A stretch of DNA of 64,000 nt, taken from positions 105,520,823-105,584,822 of the forward strand of contig NC_064822.1 of NCBI RefSeq assembly GCF_024166365.1, in the 5' to 3' direction. Source of the stretch: Elephas maximus indicus. Taxonomy: Eukaryota > Chordata > Mammalia > Proboscidea > Elephantidae. This document shows, in pieces, positions 33,001 through 48,000 of the stretch. Below the pieces are notes generated by a model that saw only the letters and a program-made list of their open reading frames with translations, did not search any database and had not been told where the DNA came from. Every line of letters begins with the position of its first letter. Position 1 is the stretch's first letter. Both the position numbers and the translations under genes were made by a program.

Positions 33001-36000
33001 GTTCTCTCCCCTAAATTGCCAAAAGGAATCATTAGCTACACATCTCTCACCGTTCAACAGCCCTAGCACTTACCAGAATGGATAGATTCCTAGACGAGTG
33101 ACCACAAAAACAGCACTGAAGATCACAAAAAAGGTGTCACAGAGCCTCTGATACTTGGCATAATTGGCCAGCTTGGCTGCCTGGAAAAAGGAATAAAATA
33201 ATTGAGTGGGGGGAGAATGGCAGTTCTCATATAGGGAGGGAAGGAGACAAAGAAAGGAATAACTACAAAAGAGGGGCTGTGTCTCACCTCCAGCAAGAAG
33301 TCTGAGGCATCGTGTAGACACATGACCAGAGTTCCCACGCGAACCATGTTGTTGATGTAAGAGAATGTGATGAGCCCAATGGTGGCCAAGTGATGCACAA
33401 ACATGATCAGAAAGTCCTAGGAAGGAATGAAAATCAAAGAGGCAGGTAAAGGCAAGGTTACAGAGATGCTAGCCAACCCAATGATCTCTGAAGATCATAC
33501 CCCCATCCTTTAGAGGTTTCATTCTGCTCAGGCTCTCCCTTAGGGGGGTGCCTAGAATTTAACCCAAGAGTCCCTACAGAGCCACTGACCCAGAGTCTGT
33601 GTAATATAGCTCAAAGCAGAGAAAACAGCAATTTTCTCTGACAGTTGCAGGCTATGTAGAGCATAATGTTGAGCTGATACTTGGGAATAATTTCCTAGGT
33701 GGCAGTGGGACACACAAGCCTTAGATACTCCTAAGATTCTAAGATTCTTCTGCTTTGATGAATGAAATTTCTGCCAAAGCACTGTAACAGAAAGAAGAGA
33801 TTTGTGGAAGGGCAAAGCTAACCCCTTCCAAAGAGCTTCAGAAGAAATGTACATTAGCTAAATAATCTGTATTACTGGAGGTACTTCTGGCTTTCAGATT
33901 AAAGCTCTGATTTCCTCTTGGGTTCAAATACCAAGGTTAGACCTGGGGAAATCTCTACCTAAGTTATCAAGCATATAATAATAATTTCTCAGTCCAATGA
34001 CAGATAAAGAGTGGGAGAGAGCAGGTGAATTTGAATCAGACACAAGGATGAAAAGCCTGTGCTCTCCACATAGGCAGATACAATGGTATTAATACTGTCT
34101 GTTAATAAGCTGGGTGATGGGTTCACAGGTATACAGTCTATTGTTAAGTTTTATAACTTATACACATACTAAAAACATATTATTATAAAATTTTACCAAG
34201 TGGGGGACCTATGTTCTATGCCCATAGGAGGGTGAAAGGCATTTGAATTCAGTATTAGGCTTCTACTTTAAACAACAACTAATGACCCAGATTCATTTCC
34301 ATAAATGGTAATGTGGGTTCTCCCTACCAAAGATAACCATGAGTTAACAACAGATCAGGGTTAGAGCTGTTGGAACCACATTATGTCAGGTGGACACCAA
34401 TAAAAATGTTCTACTCTTTCAGTCTGGTTATAAAAATTTAAGTCATTTCCAATTCTGTTACAATGTGGGCAAGTCAATTCACTTCTCTGCATCCTAAAAG
34501 ATAGCAGGAAGAAGATAAATTAAATCATCTAAAACCCCTTAAAGCTGACATTTTTTTGAGAAGTGGGGCAACCAAAGAGAACAGAGCAAGAGTCCCTAAT
34601 GTCAAACAAAGCCAAATCTAGTTTTCCTGGATTCAGACGTTTTTCTGAGTCGGGCTTTGCTCTTCCAAGTTCTGGGTAGTTTTCTGAGCCTTAGACATGT
34701 AAGAACCTTGGGGAAGAATAAGGAAAAGTGTATGCTTCTTAACGGGGTAACTGTTTTCACTCTGGGTTTCCCTGAATGTCTCAAATATGCTTTATCAAGT
34801 CTCATTTCTGGGAACATTACAAAAAGCTGATAACCCCATCAAACGTCTTCTCTCCCTCTTTTGTGGTTCCAGTCAGGGCAGAGAACCCATCACAAGGGAA
34901 GATACTAGAAAGAAGGATGCAATTAGTTGGGGAGTTAAGGGAGCCAATGTCCTTACCTTTCTTTTAATGTCTGTAAACTGAGAAAACATAAGAGACCAAT
35001 AGAAGGCCAATTCCATGATATAATAGTAATAAAGCCCACTTGTGAGAGGCTGGAAGAAAGAAAAAAGTAGTTACACCTTTGATTACACCAGCGAGTCAAA
35101 GCATTGATTTATCTCCACAACTTTCTCTTTTTTAGAAAACCAATACCGCAAATCCTTCCTCCCCATCATCTTCCAAGATCTGTGATAGGTAGCAGGCTTT
35201 GGATTGGGAGAGACTTAAACTGCCTCCCTCTGTCCTTCCTCACACACGTCTTTGGCTTTCATCTTTTAGATATCAGATAAGGTTAACACATGCTATGGCA
35301 CAACCAAATCAGCGTGTCTAGAATTCTGGGTAATTAGTGCTTTTCACGGGATTACATATATTCAGGCCTTCCCTTCTTTTACCCTTTTAGCAGTTCCCTG
35401 ACATTTTTCTAATACAGCTTAGAACAAAGACACTCCTAAGGGGACTTCAGGTACTCTTGATAAAAGAGACACCTGAACTAGAAAGCACCTCATTAAATAC
35501 CAGGAAGCTGCTTTTTTCCCCAACCCAGTTGGGTTAATATAAAGGAGAACCTGGAACAAAATGATCACTGAATTTCACTGCTATGGTGGTCCCAGAAATA
35601 GATACCTTGAAAATATGACTCAAAGGGACTCAGCCCTTAATCCCTCAAGAACACTAAGGAAATGTGCCATCTGTCCTGGGACTGGCACATGCTCTCCCCC
35701 ACTCTACCTTATATACACACAAGGCCCCTGTCTTGAAAGGGCTCGGATCCTACCTGATATGGATAGCTATGCCAGCACTGTCGGGTGTCCCAGAACCAAG
35801 GTGACTAAGAGAAAACAGATAATTCAGGTCAGCCTTCGGGATTCTCACCTGGTTCCAAATCTGCCCCATATAATCCCCTTCTCTTTAGGCTGGGGGCAAA
35901 AGAGAGATGGGGAATAAGAAGGACTCTCCCTTGCCAGATTTTAAGGATCCCTTTTAAAGGATCAGTAAGCACTTGACTACAACTGAAAGGTTGGGGAGTT

Positions 36001-39000
36001 CATGAAAGTCCTGGTGCAACCTGCTTCTGAAAGGTTGCAGCCTTGAAAACCCTATGGAGTGCAGTTCTACTATGCACATATAGGGTTGCCATGAGTTGGA
36101 ATCGACTTGATGGCTACTAGTAGTGGGTAACAAACGATCAGTAAATGGCTAGATTTTTTTCAAGAACAAGAAAGTGTTAGTATGAATAGAATAATCATGC
36201 TTTGAGGTAAATAAAAGCAGGAAGAGAGCTCTAGGATAGTTTTAAGAAACATCACCACCAGGGATAAAAGAAATGGGGAGGCAGGAAGCCATGATTCTAT
36301 CTGACAACCAAGAGAGATTTCCATGCCAAACCAAAGATTCAAAAGTCAAAAGTAATAATGTCTAATGGAATTTCAATTATGTCTTTTTCAAGAGTTTAAC
36401 ACAATTTATTTTATGCTTAAATAATCAACTAGGTCATCCAGTGTGGTCATTAAACAATCAACTAGATCATTCAGTATGTCATTAGAGCTATGTGTCAATG
36501 AATGTTGATTTTATCTGAATAAAATCAACAAATTTAAGAATTTCATCAATCATGTTTTTAAGGAAATTTGTCCATTTCATCTAAGCTGCTAAACTTATTG
36601 TGTTCAGTTGTTCATAATACTGTCTTATGGTCCCTCCAACGTCTATAGGATCTGTAGTGATAATCTCTTTTTCCCTGATTTTATAATTTGTTTTATTTTT
36701 GATCAGTCTTGCTAGATAGAAGTTTATCAATTTTAAGTGCGACTTTCAAAGAACAAACTTTTTGGATTTGTTAAATTTTCTCCACTGTTTTTCTAATGCC
36801 TATTTCACTGTTTTCTGCTCTTATTTTTACTATTTCCTTCCTTTAACTCACTTTGCTCTTCTTTCTTCAGATCTGAGAGTGGAAATGTCGATTACTGATT
36901 CTAAACCTTTCTTCTTTTCTAATATAAATATTTAAAGCATGCTTTAACCATGCTTTAGCTGTCTCCAAAAATTTTGATATATTACATTTTATTACCATTC
37001 AATTCAAAATATTTTTAATTTCTCTTGTGATTTCTTCTTCGACCCATGGGTTATTTGGAAGAGTGATGTTTAACTTCCAAGTATCTTCTAGATATCTTAT
37101 TGTTACTGGTTTCTAATTTAATTCCATTATGGTCAGAGTACATATTCTGTAAGATTTCAATCTTTTGAAATTTACTCCTTATTTTATGGCCTAGCATACA
37201 GCTTACTTGGTGGGTATTCCAGATGCACCTGAAAATCATATGCATTCCTCAGCAGCTGGTGCAGTGTTCTGTACATGTTAATTAGGTCAAATTGGCTGAC
37301 CAAAAAACAAAAGCCAAATCCACTGCTGTGGAGTTGATTCGACTCACAGCGACCCTGTAGGACCAAGCAGAACTGCCCCATAGCGTTTTCTAAGGAGTGG
37401 CTGGCAGATGTGAACTTTTGGTTAGCAGCTGAGCTCTCACCTACTGTGCCACCAGTCCTCCAGTTGGCTGACAGTGCTGTTCAAGTCTTCTGTTTAGTGA
37501 TTTTTTTGTGTGTCTAGTTATTCAGTTACTAAGAACGTTAAAATCTCCAACCATAAGTGTGTATTTGTCTATTCTCTTAGGTCTGTTTAAGTTTTTGCTT
37601 CATGTATTCTGAAGCCTCAATTATATTCTTTAGAGAAAAAAATAGTGTGGTACAATGAAAAATAAGCCATATGGAATCAGGAGTCAAAAGCCTAGAATTC
37701 TTCTTTGATACTTAACTGAAAGGCAGGACTGACACCTGTCCTACCCACTTTAAAAGACTATTGATTCCATTTCTGCAGCTGTCTCCTCCCTGAAAGAACA
37801 GGATTTTTGTCAAGTGCTTTGTAAACTATTGAGTGCTATACTGATTAACTATTACTACTATTATTAGCATTATTTAGGGGAGAAAGTCATGAGGTTATTG
37901 AAATTAGGCTCCACACAGAAGACAACCTATTTAATGTAAAAGCCTGGGCCATGGGCATCGCAAAAAAAAAAAAATTTAGGGGAAAATAAAGGTCTAAACA
38001 TATTCAACAACAAAAACAAAAGGTATTCAACTCTTAACTCTAGAGACCTAGGCAGGATTAGAACCCAACCAAGGGACCAGAGAAAGTTCAGACTCACCGA
38101 CCACAGAAATCTAATTCCGTAGCAGAATATACATAAATAAAAAGTGAATCTCCACCTGGATGGGAGAAAGAATAGAGGTTAGACAAGTGTCACTCAAAAG
38201 AAAATCTCTGAGGCTAGGGAAGTCAAGGTAGCATACTAGGGGGTAAGACAGTTACTGGTGAGAAACAGGATAAGTTCCCTGAATAAGGACAAATACTGTT
38301 ACCTAAAAAGCCAAAGAGAGAGTCATTTAACATACATCGCCACAAATGTATAATGACTTTAATCATATACTTGTCCAGCTTTCTATCAGATTCCCTGATG
38401 ATAGTGTCTAATCTATTTCTCTGCATGACAACGTCCAATACGGTGCTGTTTTTAGAGGGTAATCAGTAAAAACTCAATGAAATGACATATAGTATTTCCC
38501 CAAAAAGGGATGTTCCCCACCAAAATGGTAGTACTATCTCTTTCAAGGTGTACAAGGTGTGTATATCTACCTACATAAATGCAATTATAGGAATTCTCTC
38601 CCAATCCATTTGGGAAAGGGGGACAAAATGGAATTACGCTTAGCTTAGTGGCAAGCATGTCCAAGAAACTAGGGGTGACCAACCTTCCAGTTCTCTTCCT
38701 GTAATAGACTGAGTTAACCCTCACATCCAGTGACAGTCATCCTAACAATAGAAGTGACTTCTAAACGGAAAACCTCAGTCCAGTCACAGCCCCACCCTCC
38801 TCCTCCTCTTCCCACCTGCCTCTGCACACCTACATGCTTTCGCAGAATTTAGTGAGCGTTGGGGGCTTGTCCTGATTCCTCCGATGGCGAAACCAGCATT
38901 GGATTTTTCGGACATCCCAATCCAGTTGCTTTGACAGGCCCTCCAGCCTTTTCTCATCAGGATACTGCAGATGTATGGCCAGAGTCAGAGTGTTCTCTTT

Positions 39001-42000
39001 CCCCTCAAGCCTCTCATTAAATCCCTGTGACTACCTGACTGGCAAAGGGGCTATAACCACTATAACCACAGTGGCTCAAGTGATGTGTATGTTGCCAGGT
39101 TTCATCCCAAAGTCATTTTTTGTAAGAAAAGTCCCATTTCATACACTAGGACCTTTACTGCTCACCTATATACATCCTTGTTTGGTTTTCTCCCTCCAGC
39201 CCAAGCTGAGTAAAAACGGATATTAAAAACTCAAGTTGCAAGGACCTCCCAGGACCATCTCCATCTTTTTTATACAACTAGGCAATGACAGAAGCTGGAG
39301 TAAGAGGGAAAAAAAAATCAAGAAACATGTTTGCAAGTGTGTGGGTGGTAGGGGGAGGTGGCAGGGTGGGATGGTGTGCCTAAAACTCAAAAGGTATGTG
39401 AGCTTGACTTATTTAGGGACCCTGGGCCAAAGGTATCTCCCTGAGGGGATAAAGTTCTCCTTATAGCTATATGAATGACCCAAATGTGAAAGAGAATCCC
39501 ATCCTATTCTTATCCTTAAATCCATAAATACTTGCTTTCCATCCTCCCCTGCCATATGGGGCAATCCTTCACGTGAATTTTCCTCTGTTTCCTTGCCCAC
39601 TTACCTTGGTAATAGATATGAACACCTTTTCAAGGATGGCATTAGATTGGGCCTCATAAGGACCACTGTCCTGGATGCCAACATGGAGAGCACAGGGTTT
39701 GGCAATAAACCTGTAAGGGAGAAAACCCAACGGCCAATTCTATATATGGTTTGCTAAGTGTGAAGTAAAGACCCTGATTAGGGAACTGACAGGAGGAAAA
39801 GGGGAAATGTTGGGCTGGAAGGCAGGACTTTTTGATTTGGTCCCGGCCGGACTCTGCCAATTGGCTCACTTGATAACTGAGGTGTTTAAGACATGTTGAA
39901 ACATAAACTCTCTATTTTTCCCTGGCTTCTTTATCACATCTTGAGCTTTAGAGTCAGAAAGATCTAGATCCAATTATTATTCTACAATTTAATGCCTGTA
40001 TGAATTTGGGCAAGTTATTTAATCTGTCTGAGCCTCAGTTTTTCTCATCTATAGTATCAACAACCTTGCTACTCAACATATGACCTACCGACCAAGGGCA
40101 TTATTGACATTTCCTGGAAGCTTATTAGAAATGCAAAATCTTGAGCCTCATCCTACACCTATCAAATCATAATCTGTATTTTAACAAGATCCCTGGGTGA
40201 TTTATCTACCCATCAAAACGTGAGAGGCACTGGTCTACATCAGAAGAATCATGTAAGTGTTCAATTAGATGTTGTATATGAAAGACCCTGGCACATGAGA
40301 GGTACTTGATAAATGGTAGTTTTTCTTACTTTGAAATATCAAGAAGGCCTTAATTGGAGGGAAAAGCAGAACTGAGAGTGAACACTTCCTAAGTACAGAT
40401 ATCCTAGATCATGGTCATCTTCCTACCTAATGAAAAGACTACAGAAATACTTAGAACTTTCAGTTGTCCTAAAGAGAGAAATCAGGAAGCTGGGAAGTGC
40501 TACGGCTGTTAACCAAAGGGTCGGCAGTTTGAATCCGCCAGGGGCTCCTTGGAAACTCAAAGGGGGCAGTTTTGGGGAAGGGTGAGGAGAAAATTACCTA
40601 TTAGCAATACATTCTAGTCCCAGATCTACCACTAATAAGTAGTATAAACTTGGTCAAGCAACTTCTTGGGTCTCAGTTTCATCATCTAAAAGAAGTGGTT
40701 ATACTAGATGATTTCTAAGATTTTTCTCTATACCTAAGATTTTATGATACTGTCATTGATCGTAATAAATTCCTAACTTTTGGATCTTTGAAAATTGAGG
40801 AACCATTCCTTGGTTCTTCATGAGAGATCCCACTTTTCCCCACAACCAGAGATTTTTGTGAGCACCAGATCTAGGAAAAGTTCTGCAAGTCAAAACCAGT
40901 TTTAGCCCTTTTAGCATTTTATGGAGTTCCATGATGAAAATATGACTAGAAGGCATAAGATGGCTTGCTCCTGACCTATTTTCTTCATCTGCATTTGAAT
41001 CCAGAATTTACTATCTGTAAGGGAGGAACTGAGAATAAGAAACTTTATTATCTTCTCCTATGAAAACTTCTTTTACTCTTATCACCAAAGTTCCCTAGCC
41101 ACAGAGAAACATTTATTCAGATGACAAAGTCAGCCATATCTGTAACCTCTAAAAGGGAACCACATTTACAGAGATTGTACAATAGTTCCATTCAAAGGTC
41201 AATGTTAGTAGATACCTTAATTTACGCTTACTGATACTTTCTTCTGCGTTTCAATGTTTTAACCCCTAACTCAAGTTTAAACTTCTTGTGAACACAGATA
41301 ATGTACTGCTTTTGTATTCAGCAAAGTTCTGCACTCAGTAGTTGCTCAGTAACTGGCAAATGACAGATGTAGTGAATCCCGCTCTTGCTCTTTTGGAGCT
41401 TAGTTTGCACCCAGGATTGATTGGCCTCCAGAAGAGTAACTACGGCAGTCACTCTTTGCTGTTGATTTGATGCCATATCAGAGATTTAAAAACAAACAAA
41501 AAACCCTGAATCTGTCTCTTCTCACCCAAATAATTGTATAAAGATACAAAAGCAGAAAACAGCCTTTCCAATTCCTACTCTTATGCCTGGACCAGCCTCT
41601 TCAATCTAGAGGCACTTTTGTGATTAAATTAAAACTCAGGTACTAGAGTCAGATTTTTACTAGCTGAGAGATCCTGTGAAAGTTACTCACCTAAAGAATA
41701 CGGATAATAATATCTACCTCACAAGGTAGTTTTAAAGATGAAATGACATGATGCATGTCAAAGTGCCTAGCCCAGTACCTGATACTTGGTAAACATTAAT
41801 TAAAAGGTAGCTATTATTATTTTCACTAGAAATAGATTATTCCAGTCTGGGTACTCTCTGGTACCGCTAACTGAAGGTGAGAAGAGCAAGAAATCTCCTC
41901 TCATCCAACAAGGGCAGGTCTGTACTCTGCCTACCTGGGTGAAGCCTTGGAGTGGACTTAATATCCTAGAGTTGTTATTAGTTCACATCCCACCCTCATT

Positions 42001-45000
42001 AGTTCAGAGTTCAGTGAAAGACATAAAGCTATTGGCATCCAGTCAGTTCCAGCTGTACAGACCCTAAGAACATTTATTTATTTTACAAATATTTAACTGA
42101 GCATTTATTTTATGCTGACATAAATCTTTACATTTCCCAAACCAAAAATAAGGACGTGATCTGAAAATAATTTTTTTCTAATTGTGATAAAATTTAAATA
42201 TGTAGGTTTAGTTAAGCACTTAATGAATTAACAAAGAAAGGAAAATTATCTGAAATCAGAACTTCGAGAAAGTCCAGGATTAACTGCATATTTATTCTAC
42301 ATCATTCAACTGGCATTTGTATAACCTATACAATAGTTGGAAACCCTGGTGGCATAGTGGTTAAGTGCCACAGCTGCTAACCAAGAGGTTGGCAGTTCAA
42401 ATCCACCAGGCGCTCATTGGAAACTCTATGGGGCAGTTCTACTCCGTCCGATAGGGTTGCTATGAGTTGGAATCGACTCAATGGCAATGGGTTTTTTTTT
42501 TTTTTTATATACAATAGGTATCTAGGTTGATTTGATGCACTCAGTTGAGACATTAGAATTATGGTGTTGGCAAAGAATATTGAATATACCATGGACTGCC
42601 AGATGAACAAACAAATCTGTCTTGGAAGATGTACGGCCAGAATGTTCTTTAGGAGCGAGGATGGCAAGACTTAATCTCATGTACTTTGGACATGTTATTA
42701 GGAGGGACCAGTCCCTGGAGAAGGACATCATGCTTGGTAAAGCAGAGGGTCAGCAAAAAAGAGGAAGACCCTCAATGAGATGGATTGATACAGTGGCTAC
42801 AACAATGGGCTCAAACATAGCAACGACTGTGAGGATGGTGCAGAATCGGGCAGCACTTCCTTCTGTTGTACATAGGGTCGCTATGCGTTGGAACCAACTT
42901 GATGACACCTAGCAACAGACTGACAAAACTCCAAACAAGGAGTCTAACACCCATCCTTTCTGCTAGATTGGCACTTCTCACAGTGTGGTCTGGAGACCCC
43001 TGAGGGTCCCCCAAGGCCCTCTCAGGTCTGCAAGGTCAAAACTATTTTCATAAAACTTCTATTATTTTATAATAATTCTTTTCTTTCTCTCATCCTTTCA
43101 TGAGTGTACAGTGGAATCTTCCAGAGGTTATATGACATGAGACACTACAACAGAGTGAATGCAGAAGGTGATATGAAAATAAGTTGCCAGGTATTAAAGA
43201 GATTTGCAAAAAAATAATTTTTTGCTTTAGAAAATAGTTATTTTTCATAAAAGTGTTAGTTATATTAACATGTATTCAGTTTTGTTATTTTTAATGAATT
43301 AATAAATACATACTAAAATTTTTCCATTTTAATTCCCAAGACAGTAAACATTGATAAATATTATCCATAGAAACAAAAACTCTTTAAGGGCCTTGATAAT
43401 TTTTCAGAATATAAAGGAGCCCCAAGGTCACAGTTTGAAAACTGCTGCTGTGCTGTAAGATATTAAGAAATCAAATTTATCTTGTGATTTTCTGTCCTCT
43501 TTGGGATCAATTTGCTACTCAAGTTTTAGAATAGTTTATCAGACCAGACTTCCCTTTGCCTATATAAAAAAAAATTTTTTTTTTTTTTTTTGCCTATAAA
43601 AAAAAAGTAGGCTGGAATAAATAGGCATTTAGTGGTATATAAAGGAAAACTACTCCTTTCTATTGGCCACAGCAGTATGAGTCTAGTGACCCAACCTGAT
43701 GGTAATATATCTGTCTTGCTTTGTAGGGATCATTTCATTCTGCCCTTTTCCTGCCCTCCAGATGCATGGCAGCAGCTGACCTAAGCCTGGGTTAGTTAAG
43801 ATGAAATTACCTACTACTTTGCTTTTTCATACAAAAGACAAGGGATTTACCAACAATTCTATCTTTGTATTTCATTGCAACATAATTGATATGAAAAATA
43901 CACAAATAAATCTGAAAGTCTAGATCAAGCTTCTCAACTGATATATCATGGCAAGTAAATGGACTGACTATACTTATGCTGAGTTATTGATCTTCTTAGC
44001 CCTCAGGGAAGTCCATGGGACCTGGGGCAGCCAGACACTGTCAGTTTGTAGCTTCTGGCACATTACCCTACTGTGTAAAGCAAATACTATGATGAGGTTG
44101 GGAAGCACTGGCTTATATCAATTTCTGGAAAATTACAAAGTGCCAAAATAGATATAAAAAGACCAATTACTATCAAAGAAACTGAAATAGGTACGGGATG
44201 AAGAGGAGGAATATATAATAAAAAGAAAAAGGGTGTATACAGACTGACAAGGCTGGTGTATTGTTAAAGGAAGCATATCGAATAACTTCATTATCTGAAA
44301 CTGATTGCTACTCACCACACACAACACACACACACAGTACACATACACACACACAGAGTCAAGGAGAGAAGATAACTGAGACACTGAAATCAAGATTCTG
44401 AGTTTCCAAAAAACTCTGCTCAGAGAATTCTTAAGTAGAAAAGCAGCATTTGAAAACCCTCTCCTCAGACATATGCCCCCAAAGGCAAATGCAGCATCAC
44501 AGGAAACAGATTCAGAAAGTCCTCTCCCCTTACAACTGTGTTCTTAGTAAGCCAAGTCACATTTCTTTTTGGTTTTGTTTCCTCTGCCTTTTCCTAAAAG
44601 ATGGTGTTTCCTAAGGGTTATATGCAGGTTCTTTTCTCACCCCAGGTGATTTCATTCATTTATAACGGAGGGTCTCAAAGTATGGTCTGGGAACCCCTCA
44701 GAGTCCCTAAGATATTCCCAGGGGGTCCACAAAATCCAAACTATTTCCATAATAATATTAAGACATTATTTGCCTTTTTTTTTTTTTTAAACTGTGTTGA
44801 CATTTGCAATCATTGTACAAAGCAATGGTGGGTAAAACTTATAGCACTTTAGCACAAATCAAGGGAATGGTACCAAACTGTACTAATAGATATTATATTC
44901 TTTACTTCTATGTCTTCCCAGTTAAAAAAAAAAAAAAAGCCAGTTTCACTTTAAGAATGTGTTTGATGAAGCAGTACAAATTATTAGTTTTATTAAATCT

Positions 45001-48000
45001 CAAACCTTGAGTACATTTAAAAAAGTGTTCTGTGATGAAATGGGAAGTACACATAAAGCACTTCTGCTCATACCAAAACACATGGTTGTCTCAAGGAAAG
45101 ACACCTGTGCGACTGTTTAAGTTGTGAGCTGAACTAAGTCACTTTTTCCGTACAACACCATTTTTACCTGCAAGAACGACTGGCAGACAAACTAAGGTTA
45201 TTCAGATCTGGGTATTTTGCAAACATTTTGTCAAAAACGAATGACATGAGCCTGTCACTTCAAGGAAGACAATTTGTAGCATTTGTTGCAATGACAAAAT
45301 TCAAACTTTCAAGTGAAATTAGAATCTTAGAAAGTTTATATCCACCTGTGAGCTTGACAACTTCTCAATACTAACAAGATTTTTCTAATGAGATTGGTTA
45401 CGATAAGATTAACTAGTATTTTCTAAAAAATATTGCACAATGAAATGAAATTTGGAAGATCTGTATAACTCAATGGACCAGTATTTTCCAAATGACTGAT
45501 ACGTGGTGTCCATTCACAGTGCAAGACAGCCTTGACAGAACAAAAAGGGAATGAAAACTCATTAATGTGGTTTCAGATTCCACATTGCAACTAACCTTTA
45601 AGAAACTATTTGTTGTGTTTTGGTGTAGCATCAAAGAAGAATCATCAAGTTATCTCAAAGAGCTATTAAAATATTTCCCTCTTTTTAGTGACAAAGGAGC
45701 CCTGGTAGTGCAGTGGTTAAGTACTTGGCTGCTAAAAGGAAGGCTGGTAGTTCGGAACCCACCAGCCGCTCTGTGGGAGAAAGATGTGGGAGTCTGCTTC
45801 CATAAACATTACAGCCTTGGAAACCCTATGGGGCAGCTCTACTCTGTCCTTAACGGTTGCTATGAGTCTCAACAGACTCGACAGCAGTGGGTTTTCAGTG
45901 ACACTATGTGGGGCCAGCTTTTCTTCATTATACTTTTAACAAAACAATGTATCACGAGAGACTGAAAGCAGGAGCCAGATAGGAGAATCCAGCTGTCTTC
46001 TATTAGGCCAGACATTAAACAGAATTGCAAAAATGTAAAATCAATGCTATTCTTCTCACTAAATATTTTTTTTGAAAAATATTTTTTCAAAAACATGTTA
46101 TTTACGTTAACATATAATGGATGTGTTGTTATTCTTAAATTAATAAATACATTTTTAAATTTCTCAATTTTAATTTTAAATATGGTAATTATTGATAGCT
46201 ATAACCCACATAAACAAAAGGTCTTTGGACTTCTCAATACTTTTTAGGAGTGAAAAAGGATCCTCAAAACACAAAGTTTAAGAACTATAAAATTATATTA
46301 ATACTGTTTATGTGTTGGTGACGCCCAGACATTCCTTGTTCTTATACTCCCTATTATATATGCATCCACGCCAATGAATTTTTCTGAGTAAATTCTTTTT
46401 TTTTTTAATTTTGTTGTTGTTGTTGAGAATATACCCAGCAAAACATACACCAATTCAACCATTTCTACGTATACAATTAAGAGACACTGATTAGTCTTCG
46501 AGTTGTGCAACCATTCTCACCCTCCTTTTCTGACTTGTCCTTCCCCCATTAACACAAACTACTGCCCCCTAAAACTCCCATCTAATCATTCCAGTTGTTG
46601 TTGTCACTTTGATCCCATATAGATAGTTCTTAAAGAGAAAAATGCTCAAGGCAGACATATTTTACTAGTTAAACTGTTTGGTTTTAAGAAGACTTAAGGG
46701 ATATTTTTAGTTTAAATTTTTAAAGATTATCTTAGGGCAATAATTTCAGGGGTTCATCCAGCCCCTTTGGTGCCAGAAAGTCAGGAATCCGAATAAATTC
46801 TTAAAACGATAGGCTTTGTCCTGATCAAAAGGGGGAAAAGTGTGGAACAGAATTCTAAATGCTCAATGAATCCAGACTTTTTGAAGCATGGAGGCTGGGT
46901 GAGCCCCTGAAACTGTTGCCTTGAGGCAATCTTTAAACTAAAAACATCCCCTGAAGTCTTTCTTTAAACTAAACAAAAAAAAAAATTTTTTTTTTTTTAA
47001 TTACTAAAGAATGTTTGCCTTGAGCATCTGTGATGCAGTGAATTCCTTAATATGGCCCTTCTACCCATGGTCTTGTGACTCCCACAAAATGACTGGGTAA
47101 AACTACGCAGATAAGGTGCATGTAACCCTTCTGGGGACGGGACCATGCAAATAAGGTGTATGGAACCTTAACAAGGGGATTGGTCAGTTTTCCCATTTCA
47201 CTAGGCTTAAAATGAGCCAATCCCAGAGACTAGGAAGAGCCTCAAGAGCCAGGAGCAGACCACATCTTTTGGACTTGAGGTCCCTGTGCTGTTAGCCTCC
47301 TAGCTCCAGGAAACAGAGATTTGTAACAGAGATCTGTAACACTGAAGACAGCAAGAGATGGCCTGGCAGCAGTGAGACGTGGCAGCAAACACAGCAGAGT
47401 CCAACGGCAGAGAAATGGTGGCAGCAGAATCAGGAGACTGGAGCAAGATGGCATGGTAGGCTTCCTGGCCCACAAAGCGAGAGAGCTGAGAGCGTTTGGG
47501 CAGGAGGCTTCTTGACAGAGAGGGGTGCCTCTGGGCACTTGTTGGAGGAGCTAAAGAGTTTTGTTAATACTTGCCCAAGAAGGGTAGGAGCCGAGGGGCT
47601 GAGAGTCGAGAGAGAGGCCTGCCTGTGGGCACAGCCAAGAAGCGGTCCTGTCTGAAGCACTTTACCCTGAGTCGTTCCTGAACTGTCACCTGTTGCTTCC
47701 CTAATAAACCCCATAATTATGAGTATAGTCAGTGAGTTCTATGTGGCCATTGCAACAAATTATCAAACTCAGCAGAGAAAAAGAGTGCCGTGGAAGGGAT
47801 AGCTGGTGTCAAAATTGGTAAAAAGGCTGGAGAGAGGAGGTGTGCCTGACTTCCAGCTCACAGGAATCTGCCTTGGGCTGATGAGCTTGATTCTCTCTCC
47901 TCCTCCTTGTGAAGTTAAACAAGGTCTGACACCATGCCATTTTTACAGTATTGTGCTCTTCTGAAGATTTATATGGGATCAAATTGACAAGAACAATTTG

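Larger units (their letters stand above)
30028..38097 (-). other. CERS5: CERS5 introns 4-9
   Basis: Short introns between exons 4 and 10. Apart from the AfroSINE tail at 36010-36118 and the L1 at 36530-37615 with its nested SINE, I recognise little. The 33.4-35.0, 32.3-33.1 and 30.0-32.1 kb introns look largely unique. Confidence 0.5.
44658..46288 (+). mobile_element. hAT DNA transposon with decayed transposase, copy 2
   Basis: Ends are ggtctcaaagtatggtctgg and, at ~46280, cacaaagtttaagaacta. Between them, 45183-45333 reads [20 protein letters not shown] then [20 protein letters not shown], resembling the NEMxLSLQG region of ZBED5-like hAT transposases. The rest of the frame is broken and internally deleted. 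An AfroSINE sits inside at 45694-45896. Confidence 0.6.

Noticed and set aside
42337-42420. tRNA-like sequence with A and B boxes (also in other AfroSINEs)
   Set aside because: It is the SINE head. No cloverleaf acceptor stem closes, and the RTE tail follows.
44312-44358. Possible Z-DNA or regulatory CA tract
   Set aside because: A common intronic microsatellite with no supporting context.
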